From: Beta vulgaris subsp. vulgaris
Taxonomy: Eukaryota > Streptophyta > Magnoliopsida > Caryophyllales > Amaranthaceae
DNA length: 64,000 nt
Assembly (NCBI RefSeq): GCF_026745355.1
Contig: NC_079206.1
Location: 12,368,779-12,432,778 of the forward strand
Direction: 5' to 3'
The number at the start of each line of letters is the position of its first letter. The stretch's first letter is position 1. A model generated the notes under the pieces. That model worked only from the letters and a program-made list of their open reading frames with translations. It did not search any database and was not told the DNA's origin. The translations under genes were made by a program, and so were the position numbers. Positions 1 through 11,200 of the stretch are shown here, piece after piece.

Positions 1-70
1 TCATACAACTAACTTAGATAACTGATCTGATAATAAATAAGAGTATTAAACGCCTGTTATGATTCTGCAC

Positions 71-2528
71 CTGGAAACACAACAGCTTTCTCCAAGAATG
101 TTCACTTCAAATGAGCACTTCATAGCAAATGCTTTGAAAATGGATGGAAGGAGAAGACTCGCAGTGCAAGACCTATGCTCAGGACTTTGTGAAAGCATTT
201 GGATTGTTAAATTACACAGATCCCACAACAAATGCCCACATAGGGTTTCTGTTTGGATGTAGCCTGAGATGGCGGAATCTTTCGCAGCCTGATAATTCTC
301 CATTGCAGCATCTAGTAAGCAGCTCAATAGGTAGCATGAGAGAGCCAATGGGAGAAGTGAAATCTGATCACATACGCCACCCATATTCTGCAAGTCTCTT
401 GAGCTTTGTAAGACGGGCTGGCTACTCCAAGTAATGACGGACTTATCTTCATATTGATCCATATCCATTGAAAGAACAACTGATCTCAGCAGAACTGGAA
501 CCAATGTAGCCTCAATAATTTCCCAGTTATTGGTTGCAATTACAACTTCAAGCAGAGATTCAACCATCTAAAATCAAATCGAAGAAAATGCCGAAGATTA
601 ATTTAAGTGGCGAGAAATGAGATGCAGACAAGAAATATTGCAATATATTTTTCACAAACTTACATTGTAGAGCATGTCTTTCTCATACAGCTGAACCATC
701 TTCATTAGTGGAATGAAACCATCCCGCATAAAACATTCGAAAACAACAGTACTCATCCCTGCCATGAGCAAAGAGTATACAGTAGTTGTGATCAGCCACT
801 CTTTCTTTATCCATGAAAAAAGAAAGAATTAACACATAAAACCTAACTCATTTAGAAAAAATAAATTTACAAACCGGTTTATCATAAAATATTATATTCT
901 CATAATTTATTATTATCGATTGTGTACATTATGATAGGGATAATCACAACTGTAGTATAAGAAAGTCTCTGAAGAGTATAATGACACTTAGCCCTAATGC
1001 TTCAGTTGTTTGTTTCATGACCAAGATCTGTACGGTGATCCTGATCAACTTAAACTCTATACGCGCCACCTGGTCCAGGGAGACTGGAGTAACCCTGTCC
1101 ATAGATCATTTGGGTGGTAAAATTAATAATGTATGAATGAAGGTGAGAAAATATTGTAATCAATGGCGTTATTTAGTTGGAAATTATGGTCTCTGAATTT
1201 AAAGAAGTTGGTTTTCTTTTCTTTGAGAGACACTGAGACCCCTATACTAAAAAAGGGCAAAGCTCATGCCCTCAAGCTAGCATCAAGTAGTATATCTACA
1301 AACTCGGAAGAGTCAAGCAGCAGTCACAAGCTAATACTTGCCTCCAGTTATACAAAAGCCTCACAAATTGAAACTTGAAATTGTGACGAGGGGAGGCAAT
1401 ACCCTAAAATATCTATCCGGTTCTTTCTTTTCAAGTGCACCACCAAATCACCGAGCAAACAATATTCCAAACTACAGCAAGCTACCCTTTTTCAACCTTC
1501 TTTTCCAAACAAGTGAATCTTTTACAGAGCAATCCGATAACAATCCCAGCTGGTGCTTAATAGGAGAAATCATCCTTAAGTCATCTCTCACTTGATTTAA
1601 CACCCGAATCTAAATCAATAAAAATAGTAAAATACCACTTTTTTTTTGGGGTGAACAACCAAGGTGTCCACCACCGATAGCATTGACTAATCCCATCGCC
1701 CCGGGTGCTCCACTTAAGGGTAAAGGGCTAGCCAAGAATCTCTTTCCATTCCCAAAGGTTGAGGATCAAACCCCCGACCAATTGGTTAAGGGACAAAGTG
1801 AGCGACCACTATGCCAAGACCACTTGGTTAGTAAAATACCACTTTGAACCCGAATACATTAGCCATTACGTGTCTTGAGAAGCAGGGAATATAGAATCTG
1901 ATATTCTGATCACACCCCCCAGCTGGTGCTTACAGGAAAAATAAATCTCAAAATCATATCTCAGTTGATTTAACCATCGAAAATTACAATAAACCTCGTA
2001 CATAATTCTAATAAAGTTCAACACATATCACTATACTATTCAAGTGCAGAACGCTGTAATATCACGAGTAACCACAAACATACAACGCATTACCACTATG
2101 AAAGTGAAACCAATTCAAATATAACAAAATTGGTTTATTTTTCCAGATAATATTTTCAAACTTACTGATTTTCTTGATAAGATGAGAGAGCCCACGCAAG
2201 TAAGATACAAGATACGCACATTGCTCAGAGTCCAACTTCTTATTAGCATCAAAAAACTCCTACTCAAAGCCAAAAGAAAATAAGCATCAGTAATATAATT
2301 TGAAAGTTGGGAAAAATCGCAAGATGAAAAAACAAACAAACAAACCTTAGTGAGATTTGAGAAATGGTGAAGAAGCGAATCGAAGAGTGAAGGAGGAGGT
2401 ACGCCAGTTGAAGTTAAAATGCAGTCCAACATTGCAGGAACTGCTGCTGAAGGAACTGTGTGGAAACTCTGTGACAATGAATTGAGCAAGGTCGCCATGT
2501 TTAAGGAGACAAAATTATTTGTTTCCAT
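71..2528 (-). CDS. 5' exons of an unrecognised helical (ARM-like?) protein, cut by window edge
   Basis: Four coding exons on the minus strand join in frame with GT-AG borders: 2528-2346 (61 codons from METNNFVSLNM), 2259-2166, 800-664 and 567-71. The gene then continues off the left edge. The joined product is rich in Leu and amphipathic helices (for example SLFDSLLHHFSNLTK in exon 1, VYSLLMAGMSTVVFECF in exon 3, LLPLALSCYLLSCLLDAAM in exon 4), which looks like a helical-repeat protein of the ARM/HEAT kind. I see no catalytic motif and cannot name the family. The start is the first ATG of a clean exon. The phases agree: exon 2 leaves one base, exon 3 supplies two. The second intron (801-2165) is the long one and holds a SINE. 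The exon structure is well supported; the function is unknown. Confidence 0.72.
1642..1829 (-). mobile_element. tRNA-derived SINE with 16-bp target duplication
   Basis: Read on the minus strand, the element begins with a pol III A-box-like run (TGGTCTTGGCATAGTGG) and then a B-box-like run (GGGTTTGATCC), and ends in an A tract (the T tract near 1640-1647 on the plus strand). The 16-bp sequence AGTAAAATACCACTTT occurs exactly on both sides (1626-1641 and 1830-1845), the expected target-site duplication. It lies inside an intron of the left-edge gene, in the same orientation as that gene. Confidence 0.88.
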
Positions 2529-2724
2529 TGATTTGCTCGATAAAACAATGGGAATCGCTCAGTTCAGAGTTTGAGAGCTGCTTAAAGTGGAGACCATTAA
2601 CTGCAGTCTGTAGATGTTATTTAGGGTTGTGCATAAACCCCGGCTAAACCCCAAGTCAAATGCGCGCCTAGTCCATTTCTCTTCATTTTCCCCTCTCTTT
2701 CTTGCTCTGTCTTTACCCATTTTA

Positions 2725-3887
2725 GGTGCGTTCTCTACAACTTATATGAACTGAACTTATTGAACCTTAACTAAATTTATTGAGTTTGAACTGAACTTAT
2801 TGAACCTTAACTAAATTTATTGAGTTTGAACTGAACTTATTGAACCTGAATTGACTGATTGAACCTTATTAAATTTGATTGGACCTGATTCAACTTGTTG
2901 GACCTGATTGAACCTGATTGGAACTTATTGGATCTGATTAAAACTTATTGACCTGATTGAAACTTATTAGACCTGATTCAAACTTATTAGGCCTTATTAG
3001 ACATGATTAAAACTTATTAGACCTTATTGGACCTGATTGAAACTTATTTGACCTTATTAGATAAAAAAAATTGACGAGTAATATTTTAACATAAATACTA
3101 CCCTTCAAAATTTATTATGAACTAATAATTATTAAAATTCGTCCTTTAAAAAAATAATTATTATTAATTATCTTTTATGATAAATAATTTAACAAAAAAA
3201 TATTTATATATTTGCATGTACATAACTTTCACCAATAATATATCTAATAGTCTTGTTTTGATTTAAAAACGAATTGCAAAATATTATAATTATAATGATT
3301 ATTATTGTTAATCTTATTTGATCATGATTATAATATTTTTTAATAATAATATAATCAGCTAATAGTAATATGAATAATCAAATAATAGACAATAATACAA
3401 GTATAATACTATACATTGTGATACTTTAATAAAAAATTCTAATAATAACATAATCAACTAATAGTAATATGAATAATAAAATAATAGATAATAATACAAA
3501 TATTTAATAAAATAATAGACAATAATACAAGTATAATACTATACAATCATTATGGTACTTTAATTAAAATTTTAATAATAACATAATCAGCTAATAGTGA
3601 TATGAATAATAAAATAATGGACAATAATACAAATATTTATTGAACATTGATTATTTTGGACCTTATTAAGCATGATTAAACCTGATTGAAATTTATTGCA
3701 CCTAATTAGAACTTATTGGACCTTATTAGACCTGATTGGAACTTATTGCACCTGATTGGAACTTATTGAATCTTATTAAAACTGATTGGAACTTATATCC
3801 CTGATTGGACCTTATTGCAACTTATCTGAACTTATGTGAACTTATTGGACCTGAAACTTAATTTTTTAAGTTGAAGAGAATGCATCC
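2725..3887. mobile_element. Tourist-like (PIF/Harbinger) element with degenerate decamer arrays
   Basis: The ends are inverted: GGTGCGTTCTCTACAACTT on the left and, read from the right, GGATGCATTCTCTTCAACTT. TTA flanks both ends (2722-2724, 3888-3890), as expected of PIF/Harbinger elements. Just inside each end are long runs of roughly 10-bp units such as GAACTTATTG and GACCTGATTG (about 2745-3060 and 3650-3850). The core (about 3070-3640) is very AT-rich and contains near-repeats built around AATAATAACATAATCA. No transposase frame is visible, so it is non-autonomous. Confidence 0.75.
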
Positions 3888-4246
3888 TTAGTTGTATCCG
3901 ACTAACCGGTCCATGTATGTAATCGATAAATTAGCGTCATTAAAGGGCATCTTTATAATTAAAATGGTTAGAAAGTCAAGGGAGCTTAGAGTAAGATAAA
4001 AGTTTTGTGGAGTCCTTAAACCACTAATAGATGGTATATTATTAAATTAGGAATCATGTTAGGACAAAACAGATAGCAAAAATTGATGTGCTAGACAAAG
4101 TATTGCGGGGGGAAGCTCCAAAATAACCTTGCAAGTGGAGGAGTAATGTGAAATAAATATAGCCTAACCTTCCTCACATGAGCCTTTATTTCTCATAACA
4201 ATTTCATCACAAAAATCTAAAAAAAATATGTTGCCCATAACTCAAT
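3888..4246. other. Intergenic, nothing recognised
   Basis: AT-rich spacer between the Tourist-like element and the LTR. I see no coding frame, RNA gene or terminal motif. Confidence 0.5.
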
Positions 4247-5412
4247 TGTAATCCCCCATAATTTTAAAAGATTTTATAAATATATTTTAGTATTTATATA
4301 TTTACATTTAAACATAATCTAGTTTTTAAAAACGATTTAACTATTTAAAAAAGTTGACTATTTTTAAAAGTCAAATGAAATTATTTTGAAGATTTAAGAA
4401 AGTAAAAAATATTTTAATTAAGCATGCTTTGATCAAAGTTTTAAATACTAATTTATATTGGAAAAGAAGTCTAATGGACTCGAGGAACCTAAAATCCTAA
4501 AAGGATAAGGAAAAGGAGTCATATTGATGATTAAAATTCTAATTATTTATCTTATTCATCATCAATTTTCATTAAGCCTTATCTCTTTATCCTAAGCCCA
4601 AAAAGAAAGTTTTCTTATAAATATCCTAACACCCAATTATTTTACCCCACACAAGAATTATTTTCTCTCTCCTCTCACTCAAATCACACGCCATTCTTTC
4701 TCTCTCTTCCACGGCTTTCTCTCTTTCAAGTAACGTTTCTTCTTCAACAAGAAACGTCACAAAGCTTTCAAAATCACCAAGGAGTAACCGTCGGTGCTGC
4801 TGCCGTGGTCCTTCCTTTTCGGCGCCTTCTTGATTCTTCCTCTTGTTGGTTGTTTTCTTTTCTTCTTCCTCGAGATTCCATTAAAGACTATGTTTTTATG
4901 CTTTATTTTAATATTAATCATGATTATTGGTTTTAATTTACTTTTTAATTAATAATCTTGATTCATATATATATTATATTGTAAGAATTAAAATTCAGAT
5001 TTGTTTATTATGGTTAGATTGTAGTTTTAATAATTAAAGCTTGGATTTTTAGGATTTTAATTACTCGAAAACCATAGTAGCATATTAGATACTATGAGAT
5101 TGATTTGTATTATGATTTTAAAGTGTTTACATATGTTTAAAGAAGGTTTGCTATTCTGAAGTTTTAAAGTGTTTTTATTGAACCTTTTAGAGTTTATTTA
5201 TGAAGTACTTAGTTAATGGTTTCAAATAAAAAGGGGTCGAAAATGGTTCCCAAGTTGTAGTCTATATTTTATTTCCGTTGCAATTTAGTTTTAATAATAA
5301 TATTTTAAGTTAGTATCTTCATTTCAATAAGTCTTGCGTTTCACTACGGCTGTAACACTCATAGAGTCGATGCGACGTAGTTTAGACATGTATGGATTTT
5401 GGGGGTGTTACA
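4247..5412 (+). mobile_element. LTR (solo or remnant), short subfamily of the 2.5-kb LTR family
   Basis: Begins TGTAATCCCCCATAATTT and ends GGGGGTGTTACA, the TG...CA form of an LTR. It aligns by eye with the first part of the LTR at 52148-54651: the same opening, the same GTTGACTATTTTTAAAAGTC stretch, the same pyrimidine-rich leader at 4660-4750, and the same paired AACGTTTCTT/AAGAAACGT hairpin at 4731-4758. It then departs and ends about 1.3 kb earlier, so it is a shorter or internally deleted variant. The five bases on the two sides do not match, so the insertion context has been altered. No internal retrotransposon domain lies next to it. Confidence 0.7.
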
Positions 5413-5840
5413 ACGTCGCATGTAAACTAATGTGTGGTTGATGTTCGTTTCTTACATAATGTTCATTAGACGTGTGTGCAATGTTCATTGAAAGCAACAA
5501 TTGTTCCCCCTGATGTTCATTACCGTAGTTAGATGTTCGTTGGAGCAGCTATAATGCTCAGTAAAAGCTTATCTCGTATTCAGTTCGATTGAATCTTAGA
5601 TGTGGTTCTCGTGTACGTAAACATACGACGCATGTTCAGTAATGTGTGGTTGATATTTTTTTCACGTGTAGAGTTCATTGAAGCATATACAATTAATGTT
5701 CATTGCCAGCATATATAATGTTCAATTTAATTGTGCCTGATGTTCACTAATTTTAGTTAGATGTATGTTCAAATAGATAACGTGTGGTGTTCACTACTTT
5801 TATGCATTTATAATATATTATTCAATATGATTTTTTCCGA
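5413..5840 (+). repeat. Degenerate tandem repeat built on GATGTTCATT
   Basis: The phrase TGTTCATT or TGTTCGTT recurs about every 25-40 bp (near 5440, 5460, 5485, 5511, 5528, 5697 and 5740) with intervening GTGTGGTTGAT and GTACG phrases. It looks like an old, decayed minisatellite. No open reading frame of note. Confidence 0.5.
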
Positions 5841-6013
5841 TAAGATTTTTAACGAGGCAACTGGTAGTCTGACACGTCCTCTTTTTTCAACATGATGGGC
5901 ATTCAAGCAGAGTGTTATAAGTCAAAATAAGGTGAATGACATGCATTTAATGTATGTCAAGTTTTTTCCAAAACCTATACTAGGACGATTGGTGTGACTT
6001 GTAAAATGTAATA

Positions 6014-6266
6014 CTACCTCCGTTTCTTAACAAGTGCAACATTTCCCTTATTTGGAATAGTCACAATAAGTGCAACCAAGCTCAAAATGGTAAAAAAGTT
6101 CAATATTATTACAAATATGCCACCAAAAAGCAAGAGGGGACCACATTTTTTTTGTTTCCTCACTTGAGTTACTCTACTTTATTGTGGTCCCAACTTTCTC
6201 TTTCTATATTCCTTGGTATTCCCCCACTTTCTCTATGTTGCACTTATTAAGAAACGAAGGAAGTAG
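6014..6266. mobile_element. Stowaway-like MITE (253 bp)
   Basis: Terminal inverted repeats: CTACCTCCGTTTCTTAA at the left and its near reverse complement TTAAGAAACGAAGGAAGTAG at the right, with TA on both outer sides. CTCCCTCCGT-type ends with a TA duplication are typical of Tc1/mariner Stowaway MITEs. The TIR continues inward through GTGCAAC/GTTGCAC. Confidence 0.85.
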
Positions 6267-6839
6267 TATTCTTGTTGTATAAATATTACATTTGCCATAA
6301 GGTGCAATACACACAACAGGAAGAAAGCAAAAGCAAAGCATTTCTATGCTATATCTTTTACTCTATAACTAGTTATTAGGCCCAATCTATGTCCCGGGAA
6401 AGAAAAATATTCATTATAAATATTGTAATTTAAATGATAACACTAAATACAACTTTGATCTATTGGTTAAAATTTTAGTATATGAACTTGAGGTTATGGA
6501 ATCAAAACCTATATTATGCAATTTCTATTTTTTTTTTATCATACATAGATTATATATTTATATAGATATTTCCGTTGTATTTGTCTCAGAACGCTAAACA
6601 AAATTTGATTATATCTCTATTATATAAGGGAAGAGGGGAGGAAGATGGTGTCCTCTTTTGAAAATACTAAATTATCTTTAATGATTTAATGAAATGAAAA
6701 AAAATACAAAAAGAGAATAATTTTAGAACAATATGACTTGTGTCGACCTGGTTCATGTTAACATTAGTGTGCACCAGGTAAAACAACATATCATTACGGA
6801 ACAATCCACTATATTATGCGAAAATCCAGTATATTATGC

Positions 6840-7135
6840 AGATTTTCACTATATCATTGAGACCCACACTATATCATGCATAAGCTCACTATATTATTCA
6901 GGCACACTTACTATATCATTCAAACACACACATACTATATCATACATAAACTCACTATATCATTCAGACACACACTATATCATTCAGACACACACTATAT
7001 CATACAGAAACTCACTATATCATTCAGAAACACACTATATCATGCATAAACTCACTATATCATTCAAACACACACTATATCAAGCAGAAACTCACTATAT
7101 CATTCAGACACTCATTATATCATGGAGAAACTAAA
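6840..7135 (+). repeat. Minisatellite, about 18-20-bp units of CACTATATCATTCAGA type
   Basis: About 14 imperfect copies of a unit such as CACTATATCATTCAGACACA fill this stretch. Variation is mostly in the last bases (CAGAAACT, CATAAACT, CAAACACA). Because the unit contains no stop in one frame, it gives an open frame of over 100 codons with a repeating HTISY-like translation; I regard that as an artefact of the repeat. Confidence 0.85.
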
Positions 7136-7331
7136 TCATTCCATATGTTAGAACACGTGCCATGATATACTACGCAACTTAGATCTTCCTATATGTTAAA
7201 ATATTTTAATTAATTCCTCTATTGTATTGCATATAATTTCACATTATGTTTTTCGTTAATAAAATATACTATATTGTATATAAGTTCACTATATCTCTGT
7301 AGAATTCACTATATGAAGTTAATATCTTACC

Positions 7332-7364
7332 ACCCGGTGCACACTAAGTTAGTGTGCACCGGGT
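7332..7364. repeat. Perfect 16-bp inverted repeat (hairpin) at the end of the minisatellite insertion
   Basis: ACCCGGTGCACACTAA, one base, then TTAGTGTGCACCGGGT: two exactly complementary 16-bp arms. A partial copy of one arm (TTAGTGTGCACCAGGT) sits at about 6763-6778 on the far side of the minisatellite. The two probably mark the borders of the segment inserted in the Helitron. Confidence 0.85.
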
Positions 7365-8073
7365 CCATTTGAGTGTTTTTTAATTTTAGAAACCCCTTTC
7401 TCATTTCAACTTACCATTCTAAAAAAGTTTTTTTAAAAAAGGTATATGCGTCAAATAATTCAATCTAAAAATTAAATGGACAAAATATTTTGACCTCTTT
7501 TTATAAGGTATATGTGCACCTGAAAAGTATGAAAGACTCACTACCTTTGATACATTTTAATTCAGTCAAACCAACTCTAGAAAAAGTACTTGAATAAAAG
7601 GCAGAATAAAGATAGATCAACGTAAAGATATTAAGCATAACATACACTTTTTTTTTACTGCGTGTTGATTGAGTTAATCATGGAAAAAAAAATGAAGAAA
7701 ACAATCTTTTTTTTAACTTACTCACTTAATCAAAAAACTTTCTACCCTCTATTGATAATCGAAGAAATTCTACTTTCATACATTATCTTAATGAAATTCT
7801 TTATGTCTATTATTTTTGTTCAAAATTCATTTACAAAAAATAAATATTAAAAAATCACTAACAACTTTTGTTAGCTTTTACATTAGCGAATTAATATATT
7901 TCATTTCATCTAACTATTAATCTCTCATATTTTAAAAGTATAATCATAACTATAGTACCTATGAAATAAGGATAACAAGTTTTGAAATTAATGCATGCAA
8001 CATGTACATACGAGTATTAGACTAGTCGGTTATAAACGTAGCATTTCTCTTCAATAATCCTTTAGTTGGAGCT

Positions 8074-8211
8074 GTTGGACCATTACCATATTGCTTCATA
8101 ACAGGATAACAGACCAGTCCCCCCTTGTATTGTCACAGACTCACAGTTCCAAATACTCGCAGTGACACAAAAAAAAAGCGCCATTAGTTGGACCATTACC
8201 ATATTGCTTCA
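8074..8211 (+). promoter_or_regulatory. Repeated 25-bp motif in the UGLYAH upstream region
   Basis: A 25-bp sequence beginning GTTGGACCATTACCATATTG is present identically at 8074-8098 and 8187-8211, the second copy ending just 15 bp before the proposed ATG. It could be a duplicated cis element or simply a small tandem duplication in the promoter/5' leader. No clear TATA box was found close by. Confidence 0.4.
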
Positions 8212-8226
8212 GAACACCACTTCAAT

Positions 8227-11200
8227 ATGCAGCGATTTTCGCCATTAACAAACCTCTGTTTTCTCATCTCCATTTATTTAAGTTGGTGACATCTATCAAT
8301 CACTCTTCTATTGTTACATTCATATGCTTTTAATTGAAGCTAAAACGTTTTTTTTTTTTGTTAATTTATTTTATGCGGCAGGTTTTTTCGAAGTAGCTGT
8401 TTCCGAAGAAGGATTTTGCTCAGCTCCAACTTCTGTCTTCAATGGCGAAAAATCGGGAGCTTTGTATTGGAAAGTTACGAACCCCACTCTCTCACCTGCT
8501 CATCTCGAAGGTTAGCAATTTCGTACTTAAATGTTGTAGTATAATTCAATTAGGGATTAAGGATTTTAAAAAATTACGTGTTATTAGTTAAATTGATGGA
8601 TTTGTGATGTTTGCACAAGTGTTTGATACTTGTGTTAGTACAAACAGACTACTTTAATGCTGTTTATGTATGCTTTTTTTTTTTTTCAATTAATGGTGAA
8701 TTTTTTGTCAGAGATGGGAAGAAGCACAGTGTGAAGGAACAATGTTGTTGCAGGAAAACCGAAACCAGCGCTCGTTTTTGAAGAAAAATAATTGCTTTTT
8801 AAGCTCATGTTTTTTTTTTGATTGATTTATCATGTTAGATGTATTTTTGGTTCTTTAATCCTCACTGTATGTGTCTTTCCAAGAGTTTCGTTGAAAGCAG
8901 CGTTTTAGTCGTCTCCTGTGGGTCTATTGACTTCAATCTTCAGTCGTTCAGAGTAGTTAATGTGGTCATCTTTCTCGTAGCTTTCTAAGTGAGTTGATTG
9001 CTTGAATGGGGATTGGAAGATTTTTATCATGAAAGATATCTCAACTAGGTGTTGTTACTTATTAGTCACTAGTCACTACTGTGTGGTCTCAGTAGGGGCC
9101 AACTCAAATCTTTTGTGGCTTTCGTGCTTACTTAAAAAACTTATCTAAAATCTATAATATAACTGAAATGTACAGATGAAACAATTTTGAACTTTGAGAC
9201 TTGACTCTTCAAAGTTTAGAAAATGTGCACTTATTGTATAGAAAGTTTAGCTCTATAGAAAAAGAATAACATTTGTAAGAAAAAAAAGGATATCAGGTTG
9301 TCCCTGGAATTGAACTACAAATCTCACATGGATCAAAAAACTAAGTAATGGGCTAATTATATATGTCTGTATAAAAGTTATAAATCTACAAATCCGAGGC
9401 CCTCTTTTCCTCAAGTTGCTGAGGCCCTGGGAAATCTCTTTGAGTGCATGTGCTCATTGTGCTACACGGTTGTTGTAATAGCTAAGAGCTGAGGATTGCC
9501 TCTTATTATGTCAACAGTAGTCAGTAGATGCTGTAGGATGATAACAATTATGCGCTCATTCTTTTTGAAATCAGATATCTTTGGCTTATCTAGAAAGAAA
9601 TGGTTAGTGTTTGTATAGAACTGAGGTAATATACAATGCAGAACTTTGTATAAAGTTAACAAGTGACAATACTTTTAAGTTATTTGCACGGTCCACCAAA
9701 TACATCCTACACTTGTATGGTTGTACATTTAGTCGGTAACTCCCAATGTTATGCTGCAAGTGTGCTTTTTATGTTGGGTTATGCCATCTTCAAGACCTCT
9801 GGCCGTCTCTCCTTTTTCTTTTTAATTTTTAAATTGTCGCAAATAGCTTCACAATGGCTGCACTCTGCTATCAGTGACTAGCTTGGAAATATTGAGTTTG
9901 GAGTTCATGCTTTGCACTCCAGATGACATAGTTTATTTGTTCTACTTAAATGATATTGTTAAATATGTCTCTAATTTTTGTCTCTCTATGATTTCTGTGC
10001 TTCATACATGCAGATTTACCTGGGTTTACTAGAAGTGTCTACAAAAAAGATCATGCACTGATTACACCTGAAAGCCATGTGCTGAGCCCTTTACCTGAGT
10101 GGTTGGTTTGTTATCCCATTTTGATTATGCTCGATTGTTAATGTTTAAACAGATTGATTTCATCTTTGATTGCCTCCAAAGGAAGAATACCCTGGGAGCG
10201 TATTTGATCACACCAGCAATGGGTTCGCACTTCGTCATGTACATTGCCAAGATGCAAGGTCAGGAAAGGGCCCTTAATATTTATTGTATGTGTAACTTTT
10301 TACCGATATATATTTTAAATGCTGACCGAGCTCGCAGATGAATGTGTGCTCTGGTCCCTAGATCTTGGTACTTCATTGAGTATTTTGGGTTAGAGATATC
10401 TGTTTTTTTCAATAATCCATTCTCATCTCATCACGTGCAGATAATTCTAGATCAGCACCCCCTTCTGGTGATGTTGAAAGGTAATGGTGCCTCTTCTGGG
10501 GTATTTGGAAGGAATGAGAAATTTATCTCTGCGTTCAATCTCTCCATTCTTTGAGTTGATATATAACAACATCTCTTACTCCCCGTTTTAATGGCTTAAG
10601 CAGAAGATGTTTCTTTTATTAATTTTTCAGAATGTTTGTACCTGCTCTCCTGTATATTGGCACATTTCTTCTGTTTTGTGTTTATAGCTAATTTCCGTCA
10701 CTAACATAGGACATTTTGATTAAAATTTTAACTTGACTTCTCTGTGGTGATAGGTTTATATTTGTGGTTAATGGAGCTGTCACTTTGACAAATGGTTCTG
10801 ACAACAGTCATAGATTAATGGTAATAGGTTTTATCTCTTATTTTTTCCTCTCAGATGCTCTTGAGTCTTCTCCTGTTATTTCTTATTTCTAAGTGCTAGC
10901 TCCTTGGTTATCTGATTTCTGCATAGGCTAGTATGGGGAAGTAAAACAGCATAATGTCTTATTCTATAAGGTATTGTTGATATGTCAATGGAAAATTCCA
11001 TAATAGATGTGAGTCATGTGACCAAGCTAGTGGCTAAGTTTTCCAATCATAGCTTAGTGGTAATAGGTTTTTCCAAACTAATATTACTCTTCCCAAAACT
11101 ATGTGCCCAAAATAAATGGGCCATACTTAAGGGACAGAGGAGTAAATTATTTTGGATAATGCATATGATGAAAACTATATCGGAAAGTATGCCTTTACAT

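Larger units (their letters stand above)
6614..8025 (+). mobile_element. Non-autonomous Helitron carrying a minisatellite insertion
   Basis: The 5' end is TCTCTATTATATAAGGGAAG after an A; the 3' end is CTAG followed by T (8022-8026), preceded by a decayed GCATGC-type hairpin. This matches the shorter Helitron at 40371-41122: the same 5' 60 bp, and the same ATTAAATGGACAAAATAT stretch later. The two part company at about 6735 and rejoin at about 7375, so a segment of about 640 bp was inserted here. No Rep/helicase is encoded. Confidence 0.7.

Noticed and set aside
1000..1100. Minus-strand peptide QMIYGQGYSSLPGPGGAYRV
   Set aside because: Stops follow quickly, there are no splice sites in phase with the left-edge gene, and exon 2 joins directly to exon 3 without it.
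4247..5412. Clean solo LTR with target duplication
   Set aside because: Ends are LTR-like, but the flanking five bases differ, so it is not described as an intact insertion.
6733..7134. Open frame of 133 codons with repeating HTISY-like translation
   Set aside because: It is the CACTATATCATTCAG minisatellite read in a stop-free frame; no other coding sign.
6840..7135. Possible CRISPR-like array (regular repeats)
   Set aside because: Repeats are contiguous and degenerate without unique spacers, and this is a plant nuclear sequence; it is a minisatellite.
10342..10440. Alternative acceptor at 10338 before ATGAATGTGTGC for UGLYAH exon 5
   Set aside because: It gives a reading unlike the family; the acceptor at 10440 gives DNSRSAPPSGDVER, which leads in frame to FIFVVNGAVTLTN.
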